From: Gammaproteobacteria bacterium
GTDB taxonomy: Bacteria; Pseudomonadota; Gammaproteobacteria; UBA1113
DNA: 40,549 nt
Assembly (NCBI GenBank): GCA_021773295.1
Contig: JAJFKI010000039.1
Location: forward strand, 1 to 40,549
Reading direction: 5' to 3'
The notes below the pieces were generated by a model. That model was not told the origin of the DNA, ran no database searches, and was given only the letters and a program-made list of their open reading frames with translations. Both the position numbers and the translations under genes were made by a program. This document shows positions 18,716-27,122 of the stretch, piece by piece. Position 1 is the first letter of the stretch, and each line of letters starts with the position of its first letter.

Positions 18716-20107
18716 ATGGCAAACGGAAGATCAGGTTTAGCAAGAGGAATAGAAAGGGCAGGTTCAGCACTTGCTGGAGGTATTCGTCAAAGGGGCGTTA
18801 ATCTAAAGCAAGAACAAACCAATTTGAAACGCGCGGGAGCAACGGCACAATTTTTAAAGGCTTTCGGTGAAGACATTGGTATTGATCCATCACAAGTGGA
18901 TCAGATGAGTTCTGATGATCTTAATGCATTTGCAGGTTTAATCCCATCAGCAATTGAATTGCAGAAATTCAGGTCATCAAAAGCATCTTCAGAGCGACAA
19001 CAACAAATTCAAGGACTTCAAGCACAAACTGCATTAACCAAAGCAGGAACAGCGAATCTTCAATTACAACAGCAACTCGAAGAACAGGCTGGACGTAAAA
19101 CATTTTTAGACAATATAACAAAAGGATTTCAAGCATCTCAACAAGGGGCTCAAATAGGCACTGGCACACAAGCATTGCTTAATAATCCTTCTTTATTGCA
19201 ACTTGCAAGTGCTAATGCACAAGGTTTGCCTATATCTGAGGAAATGCTAGAAAAAGCATTTGAACAAGATGAAAACATAGGCTTTCAGACAATAGAAGAA
19301 GGGGGCGTTAAAAAAGGAGTGATATTAAATAAAAAGACAGGCCAGGTATTAAAGGAAATCTCAAGCAGTCCCGTAAGGACTCAAGGCGTTTTAACACCAG
19401 AACAAACACGAATTCAACGTAGAGAAAAAGGAGCATTTAAGGCAACACAATCGTTTTCTAAAGCTGCAGAAGGCGCAGAAACAACACTAGATGAACTCAA
19501 TACCCTAGAAGGCATACTTAAGGGCGAAGATTTTAATACAGGCAGAGGGACAGAAACATTTCTTAATGCGGCTAACTTCCTAAATACAACCTTTGGTCTT
19601 AAATTGAAGGAAGGTCAGTTAGATAAGCAAGGTATATTTAATAATATTAAACAAAACTTTTTGTCTAAAAGGTTCAGTGAGACTAAGGGTGCTATATCCG
19701 AGAAAGAAGTTGCATTGTTTGAGAAATCAATACCTAGTCTAAGTAACACAACTGAAGGCAATTTAAAACTTATTGAGTTTATGAAAGCAGCAGCATTAAA
19801 GTCTCAGCTTGTAGACGCAAAATTGCTTGAACTTCAATCAGATGATACTCTTTCAGAAAGACAAGTATTGAAACAAATAAAAGAATTTATAGAATTACCA
19901 GAAAACGACATAAGACACCTAATAACTGGTGGAAAACCCCCTACAAATGCAGTTATAACACCTGCAAAAGCAGTAGGACAATCAACTACAGATTTCCCAT
20001 TAGTAACTAATCAAGAAGAATTAAATCGCTTAATCGAAACGAGTCCCGGTAGTGCCTTTAGACAACCTGATGGACAAATTGGAATTGTGCCAAGCGTAAA
20101 ACCGTAA
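18716..20107 (+). CDS. internal virion / DNA-ejection protein B, putative
   Basis: 463 residues, Gln/Ala-rich and highly helical between about 60 and 160, typical of ejectosome components. It has the best ribosome-binding site in the structural half (AAGGAGG, 7 bases before the ATG), suggesting high expression. It ends in TAATG with the 1111-residue gene. Named by context and composition only. Confidence 0.6.
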   Translation: MANGRSGLARGIERAGSALAGGIRQRGVNLKQEQTNLKRAGATAQFLKAFGEDIGIDPSQVDQMSSDDLNAFAGLIPSAIELQKFRSSKASSERQQQIQGLQAQTALTKAGTANLQLQQQLEEQAGRKTFLDNITKGFQASQQGAQIGTGTQALLNNPSLLQLASANAQGLPISEEMLEKAFEQDENIGFQTIEEGGVKKGVILNKKTGQVLKEISSSPVRTQGVLTPEQTRIQRREKGAFKATQSFSKAAEGAETTLDELNTLEGILKGEDFNTGRGTETFLNAANFLNTTFGLKLKEGQLDKQGIFNNIKQNFLSKRFSETKGAISEKEVALFEKSIPSLSNTTEGNLKLIEFMKAAALKSQLVDAKLLELQSDDTLSERQVLKQIKEFIELPENDIRHLITGGKPPTNAVITPAKAVGQSTTDFPLVTNQEELNRLIETSPGSAFRQPDGQIGIVPSVKP

Positions 20108-23100
20108 TGGCTTTCGATCCAATAGGGCAAGGATTAGCAAAGCCTCTTGAACAACCATCAGAGGAAATTGCATTTGATCCAATAGGAAAAGGTTTAGCTA
20201 AACCCTTTGTTGCTGCTATTGCGCCCAAACAACCACCTGCAGGACCACCTGTGGCTATGTTTCCTCCCGAAGAAACATTTGCTCCTTCTCCTGTATTAGA
20301 CTTTAAGGCATTGAAACCTTTGAAGACATTAGATCCACAGAGTGAAGAATTTGCAGCAATAGCATCACAAAATGAAATAGCATTTAATGTTTTTACAACT
20401 AACAGACAAAAAATAGTTGAACAAGCAGGAGAAGAGGCTGCACAATTATGGGAAGATCTTACATTTGAAACAAATCGACCACCACAAGATTTTAATAGTT
20501 TTAAAGAGCAACAATTAATAGATGAACCATTAAGTACAGATGTTGCAAACTTCGCTAAAGGCATAATACGTGAAGCTCCTGATGTTATAAGGAGCCTGAC
20601 AAATGCTACAAAAAGTGTTATTGAAAGCACATTATCAGGCATTCCACCAGTGGGGCTGCCTCCTACGCCAGAATTAGAAACTGAAGTGTTGTCTGATGCA
20701 TTCATAACAGATGCTAAATCACTTGTAGCAGGTGGAGAACGTGGTGCATTTGGATTAGCTAATTTAGGTCAAAATGTGGCAGGTGCTACTATGGACGCTA
20801 TATTGATGTTTGAAGGAGAAGCTAAACGTGAATATATAAGAAACCTATCAAACCAGAAATTCGCTATTGATGTTCAAGAAAGCAAAATATTCGACTCAAA
20901 GGACCTTGATCCCGACGTAGTATTATTAGGAGAGATCACTGCGGATCCAGGCTTTGTTGTTTTTGGATTCGGTGGAAAGCTAGGCTCTGCATTGTTTAAA
21001 CCATTAGGCAAAATACCTAAGATCACTCAAGAAATATCCAGAGGAATCATAAAAACAGGCACAGGAAACATAATTTCAACTCTTGAGTCACCAGTATTAG
21101 GTGGTGGAAAAAAGATACTTAATGGTGCTAAATTTATAGGAAGGAAAGGAAAAGAATTTGCAGAAGAAAAATTACCACGAACAGCAGCAAGAACAGAGAG
21201 GTTTGTAGAAAGAACTAGTGAATTAGTTCCAGCTGGTATAGTCAAAGATGTAGCACAAGATCTACAGGATTTAGCTAAGGACAATTTCGGTCCTAAACAG
21301 TTCGTTGAACAAATTGCAGCACCAGATCAACAAAAAAGGTTTTTACAACGATTAGCTGCTAATGGCAATGGACTTGCGGCTATGGCAGAAAGCTTTGGAG
21401 GCACACAAGTAGGGGATGTATTATTCAATGCAGTAGTAAATAGCACAGCTTCAGGTGCATTCAGCACAGGAATATCTCTTGCACAAGGAGCTAATGCTGA
21501 TGATGCTGCAAGAGCATTTACTGAATCATTTTTCGGAGTATTGCCAACGGCCGGCTTTGGCCCAAGGGGTGCTGGAGCAACAATTGAGACTACACCCGGA
21601 CAAATATCAGCAAGAGAAGCAGGTTCAATAGATCTAGCTAGGGGAAGGTTACAAACCCCTGAAGGTGAAGCACGTAACAAGATAGCAGTATTAAAAGATA
21701 TTTATCAGAATGATAATTTCGCTAACATGCCTGCTGAATATCAACAAGTTTTGGGTGCAGCAGCAGAATTAAATCTTTTGCCTAAAAATGTTTTATTTCT
21801 AAAAGGTCAAGATTTCAATCAAGCAGCTAATTCAATAAACAAAGCAACAAAACAAAACGAAACTTTATTGAATGTAAAATATGACAACGGTGCTTTATAT
21901 TTCCCAAAGGATGATGTGTTATTGCTCAATGCAGATAGCAAGCTAACCGGACGAGCAGCTATGTCATTAGTCGGTGAAGAAATATCTCATTCAGCAGTGA
22001 AACGTATGATTCAAAATGATCCTGGTTTTATTTCTAGGCAAATGACAGTATTTGAAGATTCAAAAGGTGTTGAGATGCCAATCAGCGAAAGGATTAAGAC
22101 TGATGGCGTTCAAAAAACAATTAAGGTCAAAAAAGAATTATCTGATTTCGTAGATTCATACAATAAAAATGCTGAAGTTAGTGGTGCTCCTTTGATTAAG
22201 GATTTCACAAGAGCAGTAGATGAGTTTTTCGCAGGTCAAGGAGCAAATCTATTTTCCCAGGGAACTGAAAAATTATTCAATAGCGTCCCGAATTCAGTCA
22301 AATTTTCTGTTAATAATGCCAGAAAACGAGCATTAAACTTTCTAGGTGTAGATGTGGCAGCGCGTGATAAGGCAGCATCATTGAGAAAAATAAAGGATAC
22401 TGGTTTAAGACGATACGCTGAGGGACAATTAAAACAATTCCTTCTAGAACGTAATCAACTGGATTTTACACTTAATGATATTTACAATAAGAGAGGAAAT
22501 ATAAAGGTTCCTGAGACTGAAGGAGCAATAGAATTTAGCAAAAACATACTCGAGAGAAACCCACGTGCAGTTGGTGAGGTTATAAGCCCATCATTTGAAT
22601 ATAGTGCAAGCTCAGCAAGAACAATAAAAATAGGCATGAAGTTCAAAGAAGAAATAGGTAAAATAATAGATAAAACATCTAACACTAATCCTAATTTCAT
22701 GGCACGAGTTAAAACAAGACGTGGTGAAAAATTGATAGGCAAAGAAATGTCAGAACAAGTTGCTGAATTTTATCTTCGTTCATATAGTCCACGTATTAGA
22801 GATGAAGTAGCTACGACATTGTCTAAGATTCAAAGTATGATTAATAATAAAATGCCTGGTGAAGTATTATTCAGATCAAGGACAGGTAAAGATAGCAATT
22901 TAAGATATAGAACTTTTGTTCCTATGGGATTTGAGATATCAGGACCTTCAGGTAATCTTAAGATTCAGTTGAGAGAATTAGATGCTTTTGATTCAAATAT
23001 AAATTTAGTAATAGATCGTGGTTTAGTTCAAGGGAAAACAAAACAGCAGCTGAAAAAAGAGATGATGGCAGAATTTGAAGCAAATCGTGATACTGGCACG

Positions 23101-23442
23101 GAATTGTCTGATGTTGCAAAGATTGTTTTAAGGGATGAACTAAAAGGTGCTCCTAAATTAAACAACCAGCGAGCAGTAGAATTTTTTAGGGAAAACAAAG
23201 GTAAGGTAAAAAACACATTCAGCACGTTTGACTTTGAAGGTATGCTAGGATTGATTGACTTACCTGATAGCAACAGTCCATTTGCGATTGCTTGGGATCA
23301 ACCTGGCACTCAATTCTCAGTAATGCTGGCTAATCCGACACCATTGAGTCCGAAAGGGAAAGCGAAATTGGATATTGCTAGAGATTCTGCTCGTCAGTTA
23401 GTTGATCAAGAACCACTCGCACCTTTGCCCAATACGCCTTAG
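20107..23442 (+). CDS. large internal virion protein, putative
   Basis: 1111 residues, the largest protein of the window and last gene of the structural operon. The first 40 residues contain a tandem near-repeat (FDPIGQGLAKP and FDPIGKGLAKP). A Gly/Ala-rich, partly hydrophobic stretch lies around 420-490. The size and position suit the large ejection protein of podoviruses, which may carry enzymatic domains; a zinc-protease-like segment around residue 620 (VGEEISHSAV) was noted but lacks the full motif. The last 65 bases overlap the minus-strand transglycosylase gene. Confidence 0.6.
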   Translation: MAFDPIGQGLAKPLEQPSEEIAFDPIGKGLAKPFVAAIAPKQPPAGPPVAMFPPEETFAPSPVLDFKALKPLKTLDPQSEEFAAIASQNEIAFNVFTTNRQKIVEQAGEEAAQLWEDLTFETNRPPQDFNSFKEQQLIDEPLSTDVANFAKGIIREAPDVIRSLTNATKSVIESTLSGIPPVGLPPTPELETEVLSDAFITDAKSLVAGGERGAFGLANLGQNVAGATMDAILMFEGEAKREYIRNLSNQKFAIDVQESKIFDSKDLDPDVVLLGEITADPGFVVFGFGGKLGSALFKPLGKIPKITQEISRGIIKTGTGNIISTLESPVLGGGKKILNGAKFIGRKGKEFAEEKLPRTAARTERFVERTSELVPAGIVKDVAQDLQDLAKDNFGPKQFVEQIAAPDQQKRFLQRLAANGNGLAAMAESFGGTQVGDVLFNAVVNSTASGAFSTGISLAQGANADDAARAFTESFFGVLPTAGFGPRGAGATIETTPGQISAREAGSIDLARGRLQTPEGEARNKIAVLKDIYQNDNFANMPAEYQQVLGAAAELNLLPKNVLFLKGQDFNQAANSINKATKQNETLLNVKYDNGALYFPKDDVLLLNADSKLTGRAAMSLVGEEISHSAVKRMIQNDPGFISRQMTVFEDSKGVEMPISERIKTDGVQKTIKVKKELSDFVDSYNKNAEVSGAPLIKDFTRAVDEFFAGQGANLFSQGTEKLFNSVPNSVKFSVNNARKRALNFLGVDVAARDKAASLRKIKDTGLRRYAEGQLKQFLLERNQLDFTLNDIYNKRGNIKVPETEGAIEFSKNILERNPRAVGEVISPSFEYSASSARTIKIGMKFKEEIGKIIDKTSNTNPNFMARVKTRRGEKLIGKEMSEQVAEFYLRSYSPRIRDEVATTLSKIQSMINNKMPGEVLFRSRTGKDSNLRYRTFVPMGFEISGPSGNLKIQLRELDAFDSNINLVIDRGLVQGKTKQQLKKEMMAEFEANRDTGTELSDVAKIVLRDELKGAPKLNNQRAVEFFRENKGKVKNTFSTFDFEGMLGLIDLPDSNSPFAIAWDQPGTQFSVMLANPTPLSPKGKAKLDIARDSARQLVDQEPLAPLPNTP

Positions 23443-23773
23443 TGCAATCCTGTTTGTAACCATCAGGCCCACCATTATGCATTCTAGCCAAATCCTCAAG
23501 GGTTACTTGTCGGCCTTCTCTTCTATATAATACCTTACCGTAATGTAGCATGTATATATAGCATGCCTCACGCGCGTTAGCTTCGTCTTTTATGTCATCA
23601 ATAGTATATATTCTTGCTGATATACGTTCAACATCATCTAGGTATATCTGATGCATTTGGAGAACCCCATAGGCTTGACCATTATCGCCTATAGCATCTG
23701 GGTTCCCTTTAGATTCTACATGTATAAGTGCAGATATTAGGTATAATACTAATGATGTTGAGAATATATCCAT
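23378..23773 (-). CDS. lytic transglycosylase-like muramidase
   Basis: Cleaves the glycan strands of peptidoglycan. In 131 residues it shows the transglycosylase (SLT-like) core: catalytic Glu20 in HVESKGNP, AYGVLQMH at 34-41, and RMHNGGPDGYK near residue 97. Residues 4-18 are hydrophobic and act as an export or anchor sequence, so it may be released without a classic holin. It is either the endolysin or an entry enzyme. Start coupled by TAATG to the gene upstream; its 3' end overlaps the structural operon tail-to-tail by 65 bases. Confidence 0.8.
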   Translation of the reverse strand: MDIFSTSLVLYLISALIHVESKGNPDAIGDNGQAYGVLQMHQIYLDDVERISARIYTIDDIKDEANAREACYIYMLHYGKVLYRREGRQVTLEDLARMHNGGPDGYKQDCTKAYWAKVRVVLDQLTDEQNL

Positions 23774-24120
23774 TAGAATGACATGATTAATTGATTTTTC
23801 TCATTCAATAGTTCTTTCATCCATTCATTCAAATTATAATCAATGTGTCTTACCCTGAAGAATCCATCATACTTAGGATGTTTGACCATGAATAAACGTG
23901 CATAATAGGCGGTATGATTATTATTAATCTTAAAATCCCTGTCATTAGTCACTATGTTTGTTTCCCAACGAACACGCTGGATTACAGCATCAGGACCGAA
24001 ATGCTCATATTCTCTTTCAATAGCCTGAAATGTAAATGTTTCGAATAAACGATATACATGTGGATTTTCAGTATGAAATTTGGCAAATTCGTTGAATAGT
24101 TGTCGTTTGGATTTAGTCAT
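23773..24120 (-). CDS. conserved phage protein of unknown function, 115 aa
   Basis: I recognise the pattern of a widespread phage/bacterial family: FAKFHTENPHVYRLFETFTFQAI, then VIQRVRWETNI, then FKINNNHTAYYARLFMVKHPKYDGFFRVR. The function of the family is unknown to me. It overlaps RusA by 4 bases (ATGA) and shares TAATG with the transglycosylase, so the three are one transcript. Confidence 0.75.
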   Translation of the reverse strand: MTKSKRQLFNEFAKFHTENPHVYRLFETFTFQAIEREYEHFGPDAVIQRVRWETNIVTNDRDFKINNNHTAYYARLFMVKHPKYDGFFRVRHIDYNLNEWMKELLNEKNQLIMSF

Positions 24121-24602
24121 GTTATTCTTTTAATTTGATCGTTATAATTATCCTTAAATAAATCACCCTCTAATTCCCAAAGCATGACAGTGATTCCTGG
24201 TTTATCACACCAGTTCTTTTGAAAAGTCAAATAGGCTACTTGACTATCATCGCCATAGAAATTGAGCCTACTGAGGATATCCTGCACCATTTTGCATAAG
24301 TTGTCGCAGTCTGGCCTGGTATCACACCACAGGGGGCTTGTCCTGTTCTTTTTAGGCTCAGCCTTGCGGTAAGGGTATGACCAGCGTATAAAGAGGCGTA
24401 CAGGGCCTTCTAGGGGCGTCCTAGGGGCGTGAGGGGAAAATAGAGACATTAGGTCGTTTTGTGCTTCTTTCCCCTTGCTCTTAGCAAACTTGCCGACGAA
24501 TTGAGTACCATCTTTGCGCTTCATTATACGTAGCGATGCTTGGTGCGTGGCTTTGGGTGGATTGCATGGTATGGTGAACTCTATCTTATTATTATCACTC
24601 AT
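24117..24602 (-). CDS. rusA: RusA-family Holliday junction resolvase
   Basis: Resolves four-way DNA junctions in recombination and before packaging. The core signature is present: TRPDCDNLCKMVQDIL at 95-110 with Asp98, Asp100, Asn101 and Lys104, then GDDSQV at 117-122 (Asp118, Asp119). Length 161 residues, slightly above E. coli RusA. I start at the ATG at 24602 rather than the upstream TTG at 24617, because this ATG overlaps the stop of the 42-residue gene as ATGA and has GGGAG in front. Confidence 0.88.
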   Translation of the reverse strand: MSDNNKIEFTIPCNPPKATHQASLRIMKRKDGTQFVGKFAKSKGKEAQNDLMSLFSPHAPRTPLEGPVRLFIRWSYPYRKAEPKKNRTSPLWCDTRPDCDNLCKMVQDILSRLNFYGDDSQVAYLTFQKNWCDKPGITVMLWELEGDLFKDNYNDQIKRIT

Positions 24603-24727
24603 CTCTGTATCTCCCAAAAAATATCAGTTGCCACATAATGTTCACTACAATGCCAGTTGTATCCTGCAATGAAACCAAGTATCCATCCTACGGAAAAAAC
24701 AAAAAGCCAGTATAATTTTATAATCAT
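24599..24727 (-). CDS. 42-aa single-membrane-segment protein
   Basis: Begins in ATGA with the stop of the immunity-like gene and ends in ATGA with rusA, which supports real translation. Residues about 4-22 (KLYWLFVFSVGWILGFIAG) are a membrane segment, followed by a short polar tail with Trp and His. Function unknown. Confidence 0.6.
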   Translation of the reverse strand: MIIKLYWLFVFSVGWILGFIAGYNWHCSEHYVATDIFWEIQR

Positions 24728-25263
24728 TTATCTTCCTCTAATAATTTAATACCATATTCTAATATTTTTAACTTCAGATCTTTACGAGCAGCATAAGCAG
24801 CAGCATGAGCAGCATAAGCATAAGCAGCAGCATGAGCAGCATCATAAGCAGCATAAGCATAAGCAGCAGCATAAGCAGCATGAGCATAAGCAGCAGCATG
24901 AGCATCATAAGCAGCAGCATAAGCAGCAGCAGCTTTGTTTTTTGCGTTATCTTCTTTAATTACAACTTTTGCTGCCTCAATCGCTTCTCTTGGCCTTTTG
25001 TCACTAGGGTATTTTTTCTCAAATATATGCAATACTTGTTCTGCGGCAAATACCGCATACCTAATTCTGTTCTTTCTCGAAAGTAGCCTTGATGTAATCC
25101 AATTAGCATCATTGAGTTCATTGTCTTGAATTAATAGCGTAATAGTTTTTATAGGGCAAGCGGGTCGTCCTTTTCTGATCCACCATTTAACACCTGACTC
25201 GCAAGCATCAACTTCTTTAAGATATTTTAGTGTTATCTTTTTTGTGTTTTTTAGTTTCCTCAT
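24724..25263 (-). CDS. putative immunity-like protein with Ala/Tyr/His repeat
   Basis: 179 residues. The middle (ANWITSRLLSRKNRIRYAVFAAEQVL, then FEKKYPSDKRPREAIEAAKV) and the end (LKLKILEYGIKLL) match a family databases call putative immunity protein (Imm5-like), frequent in phages. Residues about 111-160 are a low-complexity run of Ala, Tyr, His and Asp coded by GCAGCATAAGCA-like repeats, probably a variable helical segment. The real role is unknown; it might neutralise a toxin or be an unrelated phage function. A scar of a second copy lies upstream at 25281-25302. Confidence 0.65.
   Translation of the reverse strand: MRKLKNTKKITLKYLKEVDACESGVKWWIRKGRPACPIKTITLLIQDNELNDANWITSRLLSRKNRIRYAVFAAEQVLHIFEKKYPSDKRPREAIEAAKVVIKEDNAKNKAAAAYAAAYDAHAAAYAHAAYAAAYAYAAYDAAHAAAYAYAAHAAAYAARKDLKLKILEYGIKLLEEDK
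24726..24747. repeat. 22-base direct repeat, copy A
   Basis: Identical to 25281-25302. This copy codes the last residues (KLLEEDK and stop region) of the immunity-like gene. Confidence 0.85.
24785..24938. repeat. Ala/Tyr-coding short tandem repeat
   Basis: A dense array of GCAGCA, TAAGCA and TGAGCA units inside the immunity-like gene. Units are multiples of three, so length changes by slippage keep the frame. Polymorphism between isolates is expected. Confidence 0.8.
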
Positions 25264-25280
25264 TCTTTAGTTTCTCCTTT

Positions 25281-25302
25281 ATTTATCTTCCTCTAATAAT
25301 TT
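25281..25302. repeat. 22-base direct repeat, copy B (gene remnant)
   Basis: Identical to 24726-24747. On the minus strand it still reads KLLEEDK followed by a stop, but an in-frame TGA lies just upstream and no gene body remains, so it looks like the 3' stump of a deleted tandem copy. Confidence 0.7.
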
Positions 25303-25323
25303 TATCCATCATTTTCCTTCGTT

Positions 25324-25557
25324 CTAATTCTTGGGTTTTAATGTTAATTCAGATGCTATTTCATGTAACTCTTCAAGCTGTTTTCCGGTAATATTATGTT
25401 TATAATAACATAAAAATAGACCTTTTTTCAGCTTCTTGTTCTCAGCCTTTAGTTCTTCATAAGCACTATATAATACGTAGTGGCCGTTGTCATCCTCTGT
25501 TAAGTATTGGTCAGTACCAAAACCTACATGTAAATCATATCTTTCTATCTCACTCAT
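25324..25557 (-). CDS. hypothetical protein, 77 aa
   Basis: Not recognised. Starts within the stop of the 88-residue gene (ATGA). The segment around 33-47 (YEELKAENKKLKKGL) is a short coiled coil, followed by a helix with two Tyr residues. Many phage-encoded small genes here carry such a short coiled coil next to GKQLEELHEIA; the protein at 30014 has a similar GKQLDEIQIL segment, so they could be distant paralogues. Confidence 0.65.
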   Translation of the reverse strand: MSEIERYDLHVGFGTDQYLTEDDNGHYVLYSAYEELKAENKKLKKGLFLCYYKHNITGKQLEELHEIASELTLKPKN

Positions 25558-25820
25558 GATTTTTCGTTCCTGTGCTCTGGTGGTTCTAGTGAGTCTAACT
25601 CCTGATAGATGCTTACAAAAAAATTTTCTTTCATAGAATCGGGGTTAAAAAATGTTGAAATGGAATCACGCTTGTATTGAACATATCCATCTTTCTTTGC
25701 AATGATGGTGACGGTACTATAAGGAATATTATAATCTTGAAATGGATCGCTCGGCTTAAATATCCATCTTGTGCCTATTTTTGCAGATCTTAATGGTTGT
25801 TTTTTAAATAATCCAAACAT
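25554..25820 (-). CDS. hypothetical protein, 88 aa
   Basis: Not recognised. I start at the ATG at 25820, which shares TGATG with the stop of the 26-residue gene; the alternative GTG at 25823 adds one residue. The sequence (GTRWIFKPSDPF, TVTIIAKKDGYVQYKR) suggests a small SH3-like beta barrel such as those found in many phage accessory proteins, but this is a guess from strand pattern. Confidence 0.65.
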   Translation of the reverse strand: MFGLFKKQPLRSAKIGTRWIFKPSDPFQDYNIPYSTVTIIAKKDGYVQYKRDSISTFFNPDSMKENFFVSIYQELDSLEPPEHRNEKS

Positions 25821-25900
25821 CACTTCCCTTTCATCTGCTTCTGGGGTTCAATATTATGTATAATAACTTTTATTGCTTCTTTAGTTTCTTCTTTGTTCAT
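25820..25900 (-). CDS. 26-aa peptide gene
   Basis: A very short ORF with overlaps on both sides: ATGA with the 48-residue gene upstream and TGATG with the 88-residue gene downstream. It is Lys/Glu-rich and helical (MNKEETKEAIKVIIHNIEPQ). The overlaps argue that ribosomes pass through it; a function for the peptide is unknown. Confidence 0.45.
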   Translation of the reverse strand: MNKEETKEAIKVIIHNIEPQKQMKGK

Positions 25901-26043
25901 TGTTTATTCTGGTTTTGGAGTTCTTTTAATTCAATTCTATCTATAAAATCATAAATCTCTTCCCAAATATAATGTGAAAGCAGCGACGCTAACACTAGGA
26001 CGATCGATATTATAACAATCTCTTTAATATAAGTTAGCATCAT
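25897..26043 (-). CDS. 48-aa single-membrane-segment protein
   Basis: Residues about 7-24 (EIVIISIVLVLASLLSHY) form a membrane segment; the rest is charged and helical (EIYDFIDRIELKELQ), giving a small type II or III membrane protein. There are two adjacent ATGs; the first (26043) is given, the second (26040) is equally likely. Ends in ATGA with the 26-residue gene. Unknown function. Confidence 0.55.
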   Translation of the reverse strand: MMLTYIKEIVIISIVLVLASLLSHYIWEEIYDFIDRIELKELQNQNKQ

Positions 26044-26308
26044 TTGATTTCGTTTGATGTAACGCTGTTGCTAATTCTAATTTAATTGTATGTAAATCTA
26101 AATCTCCATCATTGAACCTCCCAAGTTTATCGATAGTATTTTGTAACAAATCTTTCAGTTTTTTATTCTCATTTTTTAATTCGTTTCTTAACATTCTTAT
26201 TTCTCCGTATGCTTCGTCTAGTGATGCGCTAAATCCTATGAGCTCTATTTATAATTTAGTAATCTTTTCATTTTTTTCCTTAATCAAGCTTTGATATTTC
26301 TTATTCAT
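26024..26308 (-). pseudogene. coiled-coil protein interrupted by an in-frame TAA
   Basis: From the ATG at 26308 the frame codes 19 residues (MNKKYQSLIKEKNEKITKL), hits TAA at 26249-26251, then stays open in the same frame for 74 more codons with matching coiled-coil character (DEAYGEIRMLRNELKNENKK). The upstream start overlaps the previous gene in the usual operon manner. Either a recent nonsense mutation, read-through of the ochre codon, or re-initiation at the internal ATG 26194 giving a 56-residue protein. An assembly error is possible too. Confidence 0.55.
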
Positions 26309-26717
26309 TGCCTACTATCCTTGCCCTTTCTTCTCTGAGTTTGTCTAATAAATTGTACCATTCCTTGTTTTTATGAGTATAACCTTTCAAGGTAGCAATT
26401 TCATCATCAATTATTTGAATCCTTTGTTTTTCGGAAACACTCAATTTGACATCAATCTTAGTATTATTACATTCCCATTCCTGCTCATCATCATAATAAC
26501 GTCCTTGATTAAACCAAGTTGTAGGAAGTGGTATGAATCTGCGTTCTTGTTTTGGCCAAGACTCAGTCTTACTGGAAAAAACTTTGGTTCGTTCCAAAAG
26601 AAAATTGGGGTCAGCGTTCTTTATTGCTTTTCTTATTGCTTTCAATGCTGCCAATTTCCCAACTTTCCTTGGATATGCTTCATATATTAATTCGATCATT
26701 TTGTCGTTTTTCTCCAT
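26301..26717 (-). CDS. replication-protein-like (phage O C-terminal type)
   Basis: 138 residues. AYPRKVGKLAALKAIRKAI (about 14-32) and RRFIPLPTTWFNQGRYYDD (about 59-77) form a pattern that I know from the C-terminal part of phage replication initiation proteins and DnaD/O-like proteins, in which it probably contacts the host helicase. The usual N-terminal winged-helix DNA-binding domain is missing, so this may be a stand-alone loader-interaction domain. An AACAACTAAA motif ends one base before the ATG. Confidence 0.6.
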   Translation of the reverse strand: MEKNDKMIELIYEAYPRKVGKLAALKAIRKAIKNADPNFLLERTKVFSSKTESWPKQERRFIPLPTTWFNQGRYYDDEQEWECNNTKIDVKLSVSEKQRIQIIDDEIATLKGYTHKNKEWYNLLDKLREERARIVGNE

Positions 26718-26718
26718 G

Positions 26719-26728
26719 TTTAGTTGTT
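26719..26728 (-). promoter_or_regulatory. AACAACTAAA leader motif
   Basis: Minus-strand copy, one base before the ATG of the replication-like gene at 26717. One of nine matching sites outside coding starts. Confidence 0.6.
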
Positions 26729-26734
26729 TTCGTA

Positions 26735-27004
26735 TTAGTGTTTTATTACTTCTACATAATCTGCTCTTCCCATGAATTTGATTTCATTACGAGGCGCAAT
26801 TATTATCGCTTCATCGTTGTCAAAGAATACACGAGATTTAGGTATATCCTGTTTTTTATCGTGTATATCTCTATAATTAGTAGCCGATACTTTATAGACA
26901 TTATTGCCTATTTGTACTATCCAGTCAACCGGGATAAGTGGTACTTTTGGTTCTTCAGGTATAACTTCTTCTTCTTTTACTTCTGCATCTACTATGTCAC
27001 TCAT
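26735..27004 (-). CDS. hypothetical protein, 89 aa
   Basis: Not recognised. Acidic, Pro-rich N-terminus (residues 1-22) followed by a beta-rich body (VDWIVQIGNNVYKVSATNYRDI, then SRVFFDNDEAIIIAPRNEIKFMGRADYVEV). Its start lies in the last codons of the 41-residue membrane protein gene. No enzyme motif seen. Confidence 0.65.
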   Translation of the reverse strand: MSDIVDAEVKEEEVIPEEPKVPLIPVDWIVQIGNNVYKVSATNYRDIHDKKQDIPKSRVFFDNDEAIIIAPRNEIKFMGRADYVEVIKH

Positions 27005-27122
27005 CTTCTAATCCTTTTTTTGATATTTCTATTGCTTTTTTATAGGCTCTATTCTCTGCCCACCATGCATATGGCAAACAGACACAGAGTGCTAGTACAA
27101 ATCCTAGTATAAATTCATTCAT
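26997..27122 (-). CDS. 41-aa membrane or secreted peptide
   Basis: Residues about 3-21 (EFILGFVLALCVCLPYAWW) are hydrophobic with two Cys, followed by a charged helix. It overlaps the gene on either side by 8 bases, as for other genes of this operon. Could be a single-span membrane protein. Unknown function. Confidence 0.55.
   Translation of the reverse strand: MNEFILGFVLALCVCLPYAWWAENRAYKKAIEISKKGLEDE

Noticed and set aside
21960..22000. Zinc-protease site in the 1111-residue protein
   Set aside because: The sequence EEISH lacks the full HExxH motif and a third ligand.
24805..25129. Plus-strand Ser/Ile-rich ORFs
   Set aside because: They are the complement of the Ala/Tyr repeat in the minus-strand gene.
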